A DNA stretch of 64,000 nucleotides from positions 5,270,001-5,334,000 of the forward strand of contig JAULSN010000001.1 of the NCBI GenBank assembly GCA_033439765.1, written 5' to 3'. This DNA is from Lasiosphaeria ovina (lineage: Eukaryota; Ascomycota; Sordariomycetes; Sordariales; Lasiosphaeriaceae). Under the pieces are notes generated by a model. That model saw only the letters and a list, made by a program, of their open reading frames with translations. It had not been told where the DNA came from and searched no databases. This document shows, one piece after another, positions 47,457-60,320 of this stretch. The translations under genes and the position numbers were made by a program. Each line of letters opens with the position of its first letter. Position 1 is the first letter of the stretch.

Positions 47457-49122
47457 TTGGACCATTTACGGCGCTAGGGTTGGGGGGCGAGACCATCTGA
47501 ACGCTTGACATTGGAATGCCGGCTGCCGACCGACGGACGGTACGGAATACGGATAGCTCAGCGGAATTTTGTATTTGGCACGCCTAGTGGACACAGCCCG
47601 ACTCCCTCGACCCCGCGTGCTCCCATCTCATCCGGAATACGGGTTAACTTGCCTATTCCGCACTTGCCAGCCCACCCGTGTGAGTGGTGGGGCTAGAGGG
47701 GGTTGCACTCCGGGCACACCACCAGCTTTCCTGGCACTCTTCAGACAGGCCTAGATCACAGACGTTGAAGTCTCGGCTTTGCAACAAGCCTACAATTTAG
47801 GCCCTTTCTCCCCCTCCCAATTTCGAAGGGTTGGAGGGGAGAATTGACTTGGTTAGTGTGGCCGTTCTCCGTTCCGTTCCTTCGTCTTCCGATATGTGGA
47901 TCTTCGTAGCTTACAGCATCTAGTAGCGTGCGCTAAGTTTGCGACGGCTCTACAAAGTCCAGTCCGATCCAGGACTTGGCTCCGAAATCCAGTTAATCCA
48001 GTTGCTGGAAGCCTTGACTTGACTTGAGCTTCACCCGGGAATTACCGTATGTTTCGACAGCAGCTCCCCACCTGGCACCAATTTAACCATGACGGAATGG
48101 TGACTGGTCGCCGGTCACCCGCCGCGATCGGACGCCGGATGGCGGTCGCCGTTCACCACTCCAATCGTGTTTCCACTTCGCCAGCATCCTCTGTCAATAA
48201 ACAGTTGCGAGGCCAATCATATCCGTGTCAGAATTCCGACCTCGCTGTCTTCGAGATCGGGGAAGGCTGACGCCGGCTGGCCCATGTAAATCGACGTTTG
48301 GCATATCAATCACATGCCACAACTAGATGAAAATCGGGTCCTTCTAGTTATCGACTGACAAAGGAACCTGGTTCCGTTTCTCGAGTTATAAAGGGGCACT
48401 GTTTGCTTTGTTGGGGAATCGCTCACGACTTCGATTTCGTCTGGGCACACGCATGGAAAGTCACGAGATCGGGAGGTTGAAATAGCACATGGCTGCCCTG
48501 CCCGTACGCCTCATTGACTTTGAGATGTTCTTGAATGACTTGGTCGGTGGTTGGTCAGTCTCCCTGATTTCGCCGAAAATTGCCGCAGCTGGTTCACATT
48601 AGGCCGGCAAATGTCGGGGCGGGCAGTCAGTGGGCCGTCCATTCCTCCTCGGACCAGTGACTTACGTAAATAGACACCTAGGGAACTTAAAGTAGGTAGC
48701 CTATTTCCTCGGTTCCAGCCCACGACGGTTCAAGGAGGGAACCGCAAGTATGGGGCAATTTGAGGGAGCACCCCAATCCGTCCAAGCTCCCAAGGAGTCC
48801 AGCCAAGTCCGGGAAGTCGGGGGAGGAGTGATGCGAGGCAGGCTGAGAACCCCATTGAGGGATTTACGAGCAACTCGGGCGCCACTGGTGCTCTGGTTGA
48901 ACAACAATGGAAGGCCTGACGGCGTGGCCAATGAGAGTCGTGGGCCGGCGTGGGGGTTGCGCATCACCCCGCGATGGAGCGGGAGGACGCGGGGGTTGGG
49001 CGTCCAAGCGAATCCTGCGGCCCTCCCTGCAATGATGAAGCAGAAGAGAGGAGCGGAGGCGGCATTGATCCCCCCGTCGGACGAGACGAGGAGGGGTCCC
49101 AAAATTATCGACAGCCAGTCTT

Positions 49123-49258
49123 GGCGGCGGCGGCGGCGGCGGCGGCGGCGAGGGTAGTGAGCACCATGATGACAATGGCAGCGGGTTGATCGTCAGGTAG
49201 GATGTGTCGGCCGTCGTTGTTGCCGATGCGGTTGCGGTTGAGGTTGCGGTTGCGGTTT
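49123..49258. repeat. GGC microsatellite and TTGCGG-like short repeats
   Basis: Two low-complexity arrays close together: (GGC)n at 49123-49150 and imperfect GGTTGC/TTGCGG units at 49226-49258. No gene is recognised around them. Confidence 0.7.
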
Positions 49259-52200
49259 GCACTCTGCCTGTTGTTGTTGTTCTTGGACTCGGTCCCATGA
49301 TTCTCGACCAACCCCTGAGCTCTCCGCCCATTAACCCCAACCCTGGCCGGGTCTGGCCGCCTCGTCAGTCGACAGCATCACCATCTGTTGGTTCGTTCGT
49401 ACCGTGAACAGATGGCTTCCGAAGGCCGGCAGGCTGTGTTGCATCGTCGTTGCGCGCGTCTTTAGCTTCCTAGGTCAGGGGCAGCGTCGGGTTGTTATAT
49501 ACCTATGGATAGCTAGGCACGGAACATGCCCTGGCGACAAGGGCAAGCCCATCTGGTTGATCTTGCCTCGCCCCTTATCTCCCCGATAGCAGAGATCTGG
49601 TCCCGCCGGCCATTCAGGGCCTCCCGATCTGGCGAGTGACCAGTCGCAATTTTCGTCAGGCATGAGTAACTGCAATCATATCTGTTGGCGTGGACAAGTA
49701 TGGACTACGGACTCCATTGTGTGTTAATACGAGAGATAGGATGTTCCCTAGACGACATTGAAAACCGCGGGTACTGTTTCATCCCATCCACCCACCTGCT
49801 TCATGAGGCCTTTGGTTACATCACGGATACACCACATCCATATCCGTATATCTGGCGCGAATGGATCTCATTATGCATCGCCGTTCGTCTCCACGCCGCC
49901 CATTCAGCCTCGACGTGCCCCCCGGCGAGACTCCAAATATTGCGCCCATGTATCCGTATGTAGAGGGCACGCGACTGGACCGTCGTCGTCGGCACATCGC
50001 AACCGGCCGTCAAAAACCTTATCAACTCGACCCCTGTCCCGTCCTCCAGATCTGCAAGAAGGCGTCTTCTTCGAGGCGTGCATATCTCGGTGGCTTTGCT
50101 CGACGCCATCCGCATCTTTTTGACATGCCAATCTGGAAACTGACTTTGACTGCCAAGTCGCTGTTTCCAAGTCTAACGTCTCGGTTCCACCTTAGGCGCG
50201 GTGTCTTATCAGCATCTCTTGGACCGCCCCGGGGAACCCTGCTCGATCAATCACATCATTTGCGCCTTGTGTTGCCAACCTCACGAGCCACTAGGGCTCG
50301 CACCAGTCAGTATATACAGAGGCGTCCCAGCCGCTCGGGACTCTCTGCCATTTCCTCTCTCTTTCAGTCTCGTCAATGTATGGAGTGTGTTTTTATCTTC
50401 CTTCTCTAGGGCGGCCGGGCCCACGTTTTCGGCGTCCCTCTCCGTCCTTTCGTTCAAGAGAAGAAAGGAACAGCCAATCCCGCAGTGTCCCCCCTCGAGC
50501 CTCGTGTAACCTCAGAGCTGTTGGAGGCGCTGGCTCTGCCCGTCGACCGCCTTTTGGCTTGGGATATTGCCAGCAGCAATGGGCCACTTGGGAAGCAGCC
50601 CAGACACTGCTAGATATCGGTCTCGACTGCGACTACAACACCCCCAGAGCCGGGCTGGGCTGGGCTGGACTACACGGCCTCCCATGACAGCATCCTTGGA
50701 TACGATTGCTCGACTGGTATTCTGATATCATGTCTTTTGTCGTCGTGGCGGTTATTTCCCGTATCCAAGGCTCCTACGGAACGACAGTCCGGCCATCGCT
50801 TATCACCGCCTCGGTGCCCTGAACCCAGAATTCGAGCATTCTATGGAAGATGTGGTGCTGGTTGAGGATACACCGGGGCGTTGGCAAGCGGCCTCCATTG
50901 TGAGGGGCTGGTGTTGTTGGCCGATACAGACGACCTACTACCTCACTTCGAGCCTCGGCCTCCCTCCCGGAGAGAAGTGGCTCTCAGCTCCGGATGGCAG
51001 ACCTAGGGTAGGTATTCTGCATCATCTCTGTGGCTTCTGTGATGGGATATATCTCTTGACAATGTCCTTCTGCTCCCTTTCCGTTCCACCGCCACCCCCT
51101 CTGCATAATGTGTATGCACGTGTGGCGGTTGTATGATCTCGACGTGAGTTCTGCTTCTGTGGTTATTATTGACACTATCTCGGCACCTAGTGGGAGATAT
51201 GGCAAACTTTTACAAAAGAAGAGTTATGACTCGTGTCCTGGTTTTCTTGTCAATAGAAGAGCGTTGGGCAAGTATTCGTTCGCATTTTCTTTCCTGCGTC
51301 TCATGCAGATGATGTCCCTTAAGCAGGCACTGCCGCCGGTCCATCCTGCTGTAAGAATTTTCAAGGTTGCTTGGGATGTTGCTATCACCTCCCAGAGAAC
51401 CTTACCGGCATTGGGGGGCTGGGATCCTCTCTATGTGGGCATGTTTCTAACATGGCATTTGGTGCTGGCTTGTTACCAGCAAATTTGGGTATTGTTTTCG
51501 TGACAGACGTTCTCTGCTGCAGTATATATAGTAATGAGTTCCCGTAATTTCAAACGCAAAGCGTCTTACAGGAGAACCTGGCTTGGTGTTAAAGCATCAC
51601 GAGTTTCGGCTCAGGTTGTCGTGCCTTGTTTCTTGTGTTTCAAATTCACGCCTCTGGTTTGCCCCCCATGGGTGTATGTAGCTCGAAACCTACAGTAGAG
51701 ATAACAACCTCCAAACAGGCCACAATGAGAAGGGGTTACGGTTGGGTTAGGCAAATACCTAAGTTCATGACGAACAGTATTAGGGATGTCCAATATTAAC
51801 CCAAGTAACTAAATAACACAAACCAGCTATGCCGTCCTACTCACGAAGTCTACTGCCACTATGTTGGAGCAAGGTTTTTGTAGGGCCCACCAAATCCTTG
51901 GTTTTGTATGAATTCCTCCATCAAATCACAATTCCTCGCGAACGCGTCCTCTCTCTGGTTTACGTTGCACCGTCACTCTAACAGTCCACACATTCGCCCA
52001 CGCGACAGCAAACAACATCCACCTAACGCGCCGTAACAAGCGTGCAAGGGAAGCAGCGGCCATCTGCTGGAGCCGTCACAGTACTAACCCCTGCTCCAGA
52101 TCTGTACAATGATCAGGTTCCAAAGCCACTTTACACCTCATAACTCAACCTCCCTCTCTAAAGGCACAAAGTAAGTTAGGGTTGAATGGAGTGATTCGCG

Positions 52201-54538
52201 ATATTGGTAGTGTGATGCTAGAAATTCCCAGGCAACGCCATATTTAGTGCTTGCCTTAGTCCAGGTCTCGACCGTGCGATGTCAATGATGTAGTGTGCAT
52301 TTATCCTAGAGTTACATGGTAGGGTTGCCAGAAAACAGAGGCCAAAGGCGTAGGTGTCCTTTCATCAGTCCTTGTGAGCGCCAGTTACCCTTGGTTTCGA
52401 TATGCCCCCTAGACGTATGGTTGACTAACAAAGACGCAGGTACAGTGTCTGAGGAAGGGGTGGCGATGTTGGTGGAAGGAAGTACAATATGGCGTCGGAT
52501 ACGGAGGGATGCATGGCTCGGGCGAGCAGTGCCGTTCAATTGTTTGGCTTTTTGCTGTGCCGCGGCGGCAAATGCCCGTGTTATCCTTTTAATGTGTACG
52601 TGATGATGGGTATGAGCCATTTCACTTTTGTGATAAATCTAACTGTGGAAGTCCGTCCGTGAGGAAAGCCTCATTGAAGCAGACAAAATAATACATGGCT
52701 CGGGCGCCTGGCCGTCAAGATCAGAAGCTGGTTAGGAGAGTATACACCAGAGGTCATTGGTGACTATGATGGTAAAACAGTTCCGGTACAAAGATTGGAG
52801 ATACAGTGTCTCTCTGGTTATCGGTGTTAACAAGATACACAACCAACAAATAGCAAAATTAGGGACACAGGGGTTCTCAACACTGATTAGTATATTACTC
52901 TTGCCTAAGTTTCTCATTCATCTCGTGTCTATAGATTTTGCTATTGATCCTTTTCCATAAGGAGCATGGAGACTGGCAAAGAAACAAGAGAAATCATAAC
53001 TAATGTAAAACAATTATCTACATATTTTGAACTTTCACGCTGTTATTCCCTAGAGTAAGAGCAAGAAACCTCCATGAGTGGGAATCAGAATAAAGACCAA
53101 AAAACAGGCTCCCTCGTATAACGCTAAACTACGTAGATCATTGATCTCACAGGAGGCTTGAACTTGTTCAACTCAAGCCCAAGTCACATCATCTACACGA
53201 GCAAACTACACCTGTCCACGACCGAAGATTTCTCGACACGAAAGATCAAGAACAGGACATCTCTATACGTGTCATACCATACTTGTCTCAACCGACGAGA
53301 CTTGCCTAAATATGCCCAAATATCTAGACCTTCTCTCACTCATTTACACCAACGATGACTCAGCATTCTTCAAGCAAGTTGGTAAGCAGATACTTTTCCC
53401 AAAAGAAAGCCACAACAAGAAAACCAAACACAATGAGACATGGAGGCAAGCGTATTAACGATATCCTTCTTTAGCACGACTTCCCAAACCAGATTCTGCC
53501 CACAGCAAACCCAAGGCAAGACACAAGAAGCTCCAGAATGCAGACTCCGCGGCGCTGGCACAATACCGGGCCCGAAACGCTATATATTCAGAGCTGCCGC
53601 GAGCACCGAAACTCTGATGTGCAGGATACCGCCGGCACACTGCCACCCGTGTGGGCAGAGAGGGATCGATGGCTGTCGAACACGGCATATCCGTTCCAAT
53701 TTAGACATTTGGCTCAACTAGAACACTCGTTACTATATACATCGTGGGACCACAGTCTGCCTGTGTAGGGTCAGTTGAGCAATGAACCCGTATAATACTG
53801 GATAAGATGTCAAACTCATAAACACGACTCTCGAATGCAAAGAAGTTGCCCAGCTAGAGACATGGTGATTTTCTGGGTGAGCTAGATTTCAAACCGAGAC
53901 ACCACGGCGACTTTGGAATTGGAATCAGGTATTGAAATCCCATTCCTGCTATGCCTACCTAATCTATGATATATCCTGCGAGCCTGTGTCTCCAGTTTTC
54001 TGATTCTCCTCTCATACCACAAGCCCCTTCTGCCATTCCACTTGCGAAGCCCTGGGTACTATCAATGCCCATCGGTCTCATCCAACTAATTCTCGCGCCT
54101 ATCTGAGTAAAACCACCCCCTGAAAAGACAAGTAGTTGCTTAAAGTGACAAAGAAAAGAGTGAATGAAATGAAACGCGAAAGGAGAGTATAGGTACTCCC
54201 ACCAAGAAAAGCGACAGAGCCCCGAGGTATTTCAGTAAAGATAGCCCTTTACGCAACGAATGGGGAAAAACTCCTTGCGATATGCAATATATATGAAATG
54301 ATATCATGCCCCAGTTGTCACGGCAGGTGTAAGGCGCTTCGGGCGCAGCTGCTAGAGTAACCATATAGCCCACTACGGTCGCAAGTATGTAACTTGCGAT
54401 TCTAGACATCCTTTTAGAAGGTCAGCGCAGTGGTATGGTGGGCCCACTGAGTAAGCCGTCATACCAGTCTGAGTTCGTCTTGTCCAAGAAAAAGAAAGCT
54501 TGCCCCGATGTTAAGGACCTAAAAGAAGCGGTAGATTA

Positions 54539-55405
54539 TCAAAGCAGGCCAGCGACGGCAACAACCATGCCGAGCATGGCGCCCATAATCTTGACGCCAG
54601 CGGCACTGTCCTGGGCCGCACCCGGCGCTGCTGCAGACGACGAGGTGGCGGCGGCCTGGGGACCCGAGAGGATGGTGGTCGACGTGACGCTACCGCTAAC
54701 AGCCTGAGCAACAGTGGCGAGGCCGATCGAGGTAGAGAGGCTGGTGGTGCTGCCGCTGGTGATGGTGACAACCTGGGTAACGGTCTGGGTGGCAGTGCTC
54801 CAATCCCAGCCGTGACCCCAGTCGCCCCAGGGCGAGCCGGCCGCGCCGCCGGGACCGAAGCCGCCAGGGCCGCCAGCCCAGGGAGAGCCGTTCCACTCGC
54901 AGCCGGTGACAGTGTAGACACCGCCGGTCCAGGTCTTTGTGAAGTCGGAGTAGGCGCTCTTGAGGGGGCCGCCGGGGCCGCCGGGGCCGCCATGGCCGCC
55001 GGGACCAAACTGGCCGGGTCCCCAACTACCCGTGAAGGCCGGGGCGTTTACGGTGAATACGCTAGTGCTGCCGGCGCTGCTGCAAGAAGACCACTGGGAG
55101 CAGATTGATGACGATAGCGAGCTGTACGACGAAACAGCCGTGGGCGTCGCCGAACATGACGAGGCGAGGCAGTTAGAAACAGACGCGGCCTGGGTGGCGC
55201 CGCAGTAGTTCGTCGGAGCGGGCCAAGCACTCGTCGAGCTCCAGAAGGACGAAAAGCAGCTTTGCTGTAAGGGTGTTAGCTTCTAGTGTCTGTACTGGAA
55301 CATGTGTTAATGGGTACAAACAGCGCAGTCAGGGGCACCACCCCACCACTGGGCATGGGCGAGGGCAGCGGGCGCCAGCAAGGCAGAGATAGCTGATGTC
55401 TTCAT
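54539..55405 (-). CDS. GPI-anchored cysteine-rich wall protein (CFEM-like)
   Basis: Predicted 269-residue secreted protein. Exons are 55405-55322 and 55264-54539, joined in phase 0 over a 57-nt intron (GTTTGT..CAG). Residues 1-18 (MKTSAISALLAPAALAHA) form a signal peptide. The N-terminal third holds seven cysteines in a CxxxC start (DCAQSC), then YC, NC, SC, IC, SC, and an eighth in TGCEWNG. This is broadly CFEM-like, but the spacing is not a textbook match, so the domain call is tentative. The middle is rich in Gly, Pro, Trp and Phe (GPGGHGGPGGPGGP). The last 100 residues are Ser/Thr-rich with a hydrophobic terminus (IMGAMLGMVVAVAGLL), as expected for GPI attachment. It probably sits on the cell wall or plasma membrane; CFEM proteins can bind haem or iron, but nothing here shows that. 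Confidence 0.82.
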
Positions 55406-58194
55406 GATGGCGGGTGGTCTGTAGCTAGGGGAGACCTTGCGAGAAGATATGGATGCGCAAGGCAGGTATGCAGATGAGAATCTGACCGGGGATGCAAGAG
55501 TGATTGCTGTGGCACTCGAGTGGCTGGATAGAGACTGGAAGAGGCAGAGAGGGACCAGGCCCTGATATACGTCGGTCGGAACACGGGATGACGGATCGGC
55601 GGGTGAGGCGGCGTCAGGGCTGCGCATGAGTGGGCCGACCCAACGAGGAGGATCTGCTCTCTAGTCACTCCTTCTCCGTCCGATATCCGGGACGTAGCTT
55701 GGGCAGACTCCTAAAGATGGACGAAAGGCTGGGACGGACCCGTAGCACCGAAGCTTATGCCTCGACGGCATGAGCGGCCGGGCCACTGCATTGGCGCATG
55801 TATTGTACAACTGTACAACGGTACAGAAAATGTATATATTTAGAGAGGTATAGACGTATACCAGACCTAGTATAGACGGGAGACGGACGGTGCGCGACTA
55901 CCTTAGCTCCGAGCTGCCCTTGGCTGGATGTGAACCCTTCCTTGGCTGGAGACGGACAGAACCCAAGCACGAACGATATCACATAGCGCTGGCTAGTGGA
56001 GGGCGCTCGGCCTGACGGCTCAAGGGACGAGGGCAGTGGATCGCAGATCGTCCAGGGCGCCATCGACTGCCGGCTGGGGGGTTGGTGGTGGCGGCGGTGG
56101 CGGCAGCGACATCACCGAGCCAGCCATGGGCCGAATGCCGTCGCACAGACGAGACAATGGAAAAGACGACTCAAGACAACTCAAGGGAAGCCGAGGTGGA
56201 GAAGCTGCCGCGCGGCCTTGCATCGTGCATCACTTGCTCGGGAGGAGGTGCCCTAGTTGTGTGTTTGCTGTGTCGTTCGGCCCAGTGAGGTGCCATCCCA
56301 TCATCCCACCGAGAGCAGCCCGGGGTGACGATGCAGCGGGGCTTTGCCTCAAGCTTTTCCACTCGGAAGCACGGTAGGGAGGCAGCTTAGCTCCAACCAA
56401 GCTCGGTTTGCTGTGCAAGTGCAGCCCGCGGCGTGCAGGCGTCGAGCAGCTTCAGTTGCGTTGGGAGGTCAAGGTTGTTTGTTCCTACCTAGATAGGTCA
56501 GCCTCTGGAGCCGAATCACCGAACCAGTCCAGCTGCAACGCGCCAGCCTCTCCCGTCAGTTGCTCCTGCCTCAGAAAACCACCTCTCGGGACCGAAGCGT
56601 ATGCGAAGATGCGGGTCGTGACGTGGGCTGAGCTCCAGCGATGGCTCGAAACTCAAAAAAAAAACGGACCAAGGAGTCCCAACGGCTTGGGTTCTCCGCC
56701 CGCGCATGTCCAATGTTCGGATGTAGGATCTTGGGGAATGTCCGATGCGCGAACCAGAACGTCGTCCTTTCCTTTGACTTAGAACACCCTAGACCTGCAA
56801 CATAGTCCAGTCGTTGGGTCAATCGCCACCTCGCCGAGTCACCCCTGACCTGGCCGAGAGTGGAACATGATTTTCGAGTCCGCAGCGTTCTCCCTGGGTG
56901 TCCCTGGGTAGGCAGGCGGCTGTCCGGAGAAATTATTTACCCATGTGTAGATTGTAGGGTCCGTTTGTCTGCATAAGGCTGAGGTTGAACTCTGGGGCGA
57001 TGATGAACGCTGAGAACTCTCTTCCGGCAGTTACGGAATACCTACCCCGCCTACAAACAGAGGTAGAGGTGGCTGCCATGCCATGCTCGCAGCAAGCTGT
57101 GGGCTGGCGGCGTTTCAAGTTGATCGTCACTGGGGTTCAGCAGACCACTAACCTATAGATTTAAGATCCCGCCGTTGCATTGGGCCACATGGAGCTAGTA
57201 AGTGCCCTTTCCTGCAGTTCAGTGAAGGGGGTGATGCAATCATCAATAGTATCGTCCACTCTTTCGTTGAGACATACATGCCTGCGGAAAAGCCCGCAAA
57301 CACAGCAAGCGGGCAGCATCACAACTCTCTCCACTCGGGCCTACTCCTAGACTGCGCCGCCCACCAGCGAGAACAAATAGCAAGATGACGACGACTATGC
57401 ACAAGCCACTTGCCAAACGAAAACCCAAAACGGTCAGGAGCCGGGATGTATCTACCGCCGCCACATGCAGCGGCATCTTCCGCGCATCTTGTGAAATTCA
57501 GACGAGGGCGCACCTGTAGTGTAAGAAGAGGATCAGCCCTTCCAACATGCTGTCTCAAGTGACGCGTCTGCACAGATGATAAGAGAAGAGACACTTGATT
57601 TTCCACTTGCTACGTATGTGCTTTACCTAAGATAGTGTCTAGCACACCTGCGAGCTCAGCGTGAGTGGCCAAAAACCAACTGATAATGGCTTCTTGTTGA
57701 ATGACCTTGCCTTGTCCGGCCGGCCCTGTTCCCATTTCTACCATACTCTACAACATACAAGCGTGTACCTAAGCAAACTCTCGTTCTCTCACCATTATTC
57801 CGGATGGCCCTCGGCGATAATGCGGCCTGCCATCATCTAATTTCACCCATTGAGTGCCTTGCGTAAAAAAAACAGGCAAAATGACAGGGGGGGAAGGGGG
57901 ACGCGTAATCCATAGGTAAGCTCTGGGTAAGGAGAAAGCAAAGCCAATGCCAGGAATGAAAAAGGGTAACACAATAGAACAAGAAAAGAAACAAGAAATA
58001 ACAAGAAAAAAACAAACAGGCTCTAGACCCACTTGATCTCGCACACCAGATGATCCGATAGTCGGTCATAGTAGTCCAAACTCCCTCCGCCTATGCACCG
58101 CCCCGGCCACCGCCGACTTGCTCAGCCACCAGGGGGACCCTCGAGACCTCCCGCAGCGCGCCAGGAACGTGGCCTTGGCTCGCCGTTGCTGGCC
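55406..58194. other. Intergenic, GPI protein promoter side
   Basis: About 2.8 kb. The part next to 55406 should be the promoter of the GPI protein gene, and the part before 58195 the dbf2 3' UTR. A GGC/GGT array lies at about 56078-56106. No other gene recognised. Confidence 0.45.
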
Positions 58195-60320
58195 CTACAG
58201 CATGGTGCCAAACGTGTTGTCCTCGAACGGGATGGGCTTGCGCGGGCTGGCGCCGTCCTCTCCCGCCGTCTTCCGGTGGCGGAAGGTGAAGCCCACGAAT
58301 AGGCTCTTGCTCATCTCCTCGTCACGCTCTGCCAGCGTCTCAAGCGCCATCTGCTTCTCGTGCACCTCCTTGTACTTGGCCATGTCAGCCTCGTTGCTGA
58401 AGTCGTCAAAGTACCCGGCATCCGTCTCCGAGTCCAGTTCGGGCACAAACGGCGCCTTGGTCTCGCGAAGCACCGCCCACTCCACCTCAGCAAAGTACTG
58501 GTGGTTGAAGATGTCCTTCATATTGGAGAACCGTCTGGACCGCGAGTTGATGCAACTAAAAAGAAAGGTCAAGTTAGAAACGGCTGCCCTGCCTGGTTGT
58601 GGAGTGTGGGATGTGGGGCCTTTGACTTACGTTGTGATAAAGTTCCAGGTCCTGCTGCTCAGGAAGTGGCTCGGATCCTCCCAAACGGGTCGCTTGAGCA
58701 CCTCGCGCCAGTGCTTTAGGTTTCGCCACGTCTCGTCTGGCGTCGACCCTGCGAACGGAGGGAACCCGGTTAGGGCCTCGAAGAGCATGCAGCCCAGGCT
58801 CCAGTAGTCGACGGTGAAGTCGTATTCCTCGCCCCTGAGCACCTCTGGCGCCATGTAGTCGGGGGATCCCACGATCGACTTGGCGTAGTTGACGTCCTTC
58901 TCGCGCATCATCAGATAGTCCTCTCGCCGCTCAGCCACCGTCCGCTGCTCCATGGGCTTGCCGAACGGAACCGACGTCTCCGAGGCCTTCTCGAGACGGA
59001 CTCTCATCGACTCGATCTTGGAGGGGGCCAAAAAACCCGCCGCCAGACCAAAGTCGGTGAGCTTCACGTGGCCTGTCGAGTCGACTAGGAAATTCTCGGG
59101 CTTGAGATCTCGGTGGATGTAGCCCAGCTGGTGGAGGGCATCGACCGAGCAGAACATCTCGGCTATGTAGAAACGCGCGTGCTGGTTGGACAAGACGCCC
59201 GTGTTGTTGAGGAGGGTGCGGAAGTCGCCGCCCGGCACGTACTCCATGGCCAGGTAGATGCTCTTATCATCTTGGAAGGAGTACAGCAAGCGGACGAGCC
59301 ACTCGCTCTTGGCGGTCGTGAGAATGTCCCGCTCTGTCAATACGTGGCGCACCTCGTCCAGCTTGAACAGCAGCTTCTTGCTCATGACCTTGAGTGCGCA
59401 CACCTCCTTTGTGTCCTTCTTCTGTGCCAAGAATACCTGGCCATAACCGCCCTGGCCGACCTGCGTCAGGATCTGGAAGTCGCCCTGGCGCAGCCGCACA
59501 CGTCTCTTGCGGAGATTGGCGCGCTCTCGGCCTGCGTACTTGGACCACATCTGGCCATATGTCTCTTCGTCCGTGTTTGGCGGCACCGGGTACTCCTCTC
59601 TGAATGCGGCGAGACGCTTCTGCCTCGATCCGACGTACGTGAGGAGGTCGAAATAATAATCGAGGAAATCTATACAAGTCAGAATCAGGTTCGGATAACC
59701 CTCTGCCAGATGTTTGGAGACTGACATAGCTGAGTCACATTGACCATGCGCTTGACATGGGGCTTCTGCAGGATCTCGCGCTCCTCTGCGGTCAGACCCC
59801 GCGTCGTGTTGAATCTCTTGACCGTCGGCGACGCCCGCTCCCGGAGGTGGTAAAGACCTCGGCGCGTCACAGCAGCGTGGCTCGGCTGGCTGGTAGGCTC
59901 TGGGGGTGCGTCGCGGGAGACGGTCGGGGGGGTGTTCTCCTGGCCTTGGTTCTTGAGAGGGCTGCCCAGGGGGGTAGTGCCTTTGTGGACGATGCTGTCG
60001 TCGACGACGCTAGATGTATCGTCATGGTTCTGAACATTGCTCTTGCCGGGGGACAGAGGAATGGCGACGACGCTATGCGGCCGCTCCAGCTTGACCGGAC
60101 TGTCGAGAACATTAGGACCCGATGCGAGCTTCAAGCCGTCCAGGGCAACGGGAAGCTCATTCGCACCGGGCGGCGCGATCCTCTTGCTTGGGCTGCCTTG
60201 CGGCGTGCTGGCTGGAGTTACGAAGCTGGTAGTCGTGGTCTTGGTCGGGGTTGTGGGTCGCTCCGCTTTCTTGTCTTGTTGCTTCCCGCCAGGGAACAGA
60301 TTAGCCATGAAGCTCGCCAT
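58195..60320 (-). CDS. dbf2: NDR-family kinase Dbf2/Sid2 (mitotic exit, septation)
   Basis: Predicted 664-residue AGC serine/threonine kinase of the NDR/LATS group. It is the effector kinase of the mitotic-exit/septation-initiation pathway with a Mob1 partner (S. cerevisiae Dbf2, S. pombe Sid2, Aspergillus SidB). Exons are 60320-59726, 59669-58631 and 58555-58195; introns are 56 nt (GTCAGT..TAG) and 75 nt (GTAAGT..TAG). The N-terminal regulatory region has many SP/TP sites, then the Mob-binding segment, which becomes contiguous (VTQLYFLDYYFDLL) only after splicing. The kinase core has the glycine loop GQGGYGQV (270-277), Lys292, HRDLKPEN with Asp386, and DFG at 404. The NDR-specific insert of about 50 residues then runs to the activation segment KSIVGSPDYMAPE (Ser464). 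The hydrophobic motif FVGFTF has Thr635. All catalytic residues are intact. Confidence 0.95.

Larger units (their letters stand above)
46651..54538. other. Gene desert with AT-richer 3' part
   Basis: About 7.9 kb with no recognised gene. Simple sequences include a GATCACT triplicate (47083-47103), a 20-nt C run (47437-47456), a GGC array (49123-49150) and a degenerate TTGCGG array (49226-49258). From about 51500 to 54450 the sequence is visibly AT-richer than its surroundings, with many short runs of A and T and only short open frames. Frames at 49816-50115 (minus), 49861-50409 (plus) and 51108-51503 (plus) are open but unrecognised. Confidence 0.45.

Noticed and set aside
47530..47620. TAGCTCAG motif reminiscent of a tRNA D-arm
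   Set aside because: No matching T-arm (GGTTCRANNC) or acceptor pairing at the expected distance.
53473..53631. Basic stretch read as ARHKKLQNADSAALAQYRAR, reminiscent of a DNA-binding segment
   Set aside because: Short, with stops on both sides and no surrounding domain; could be chance.
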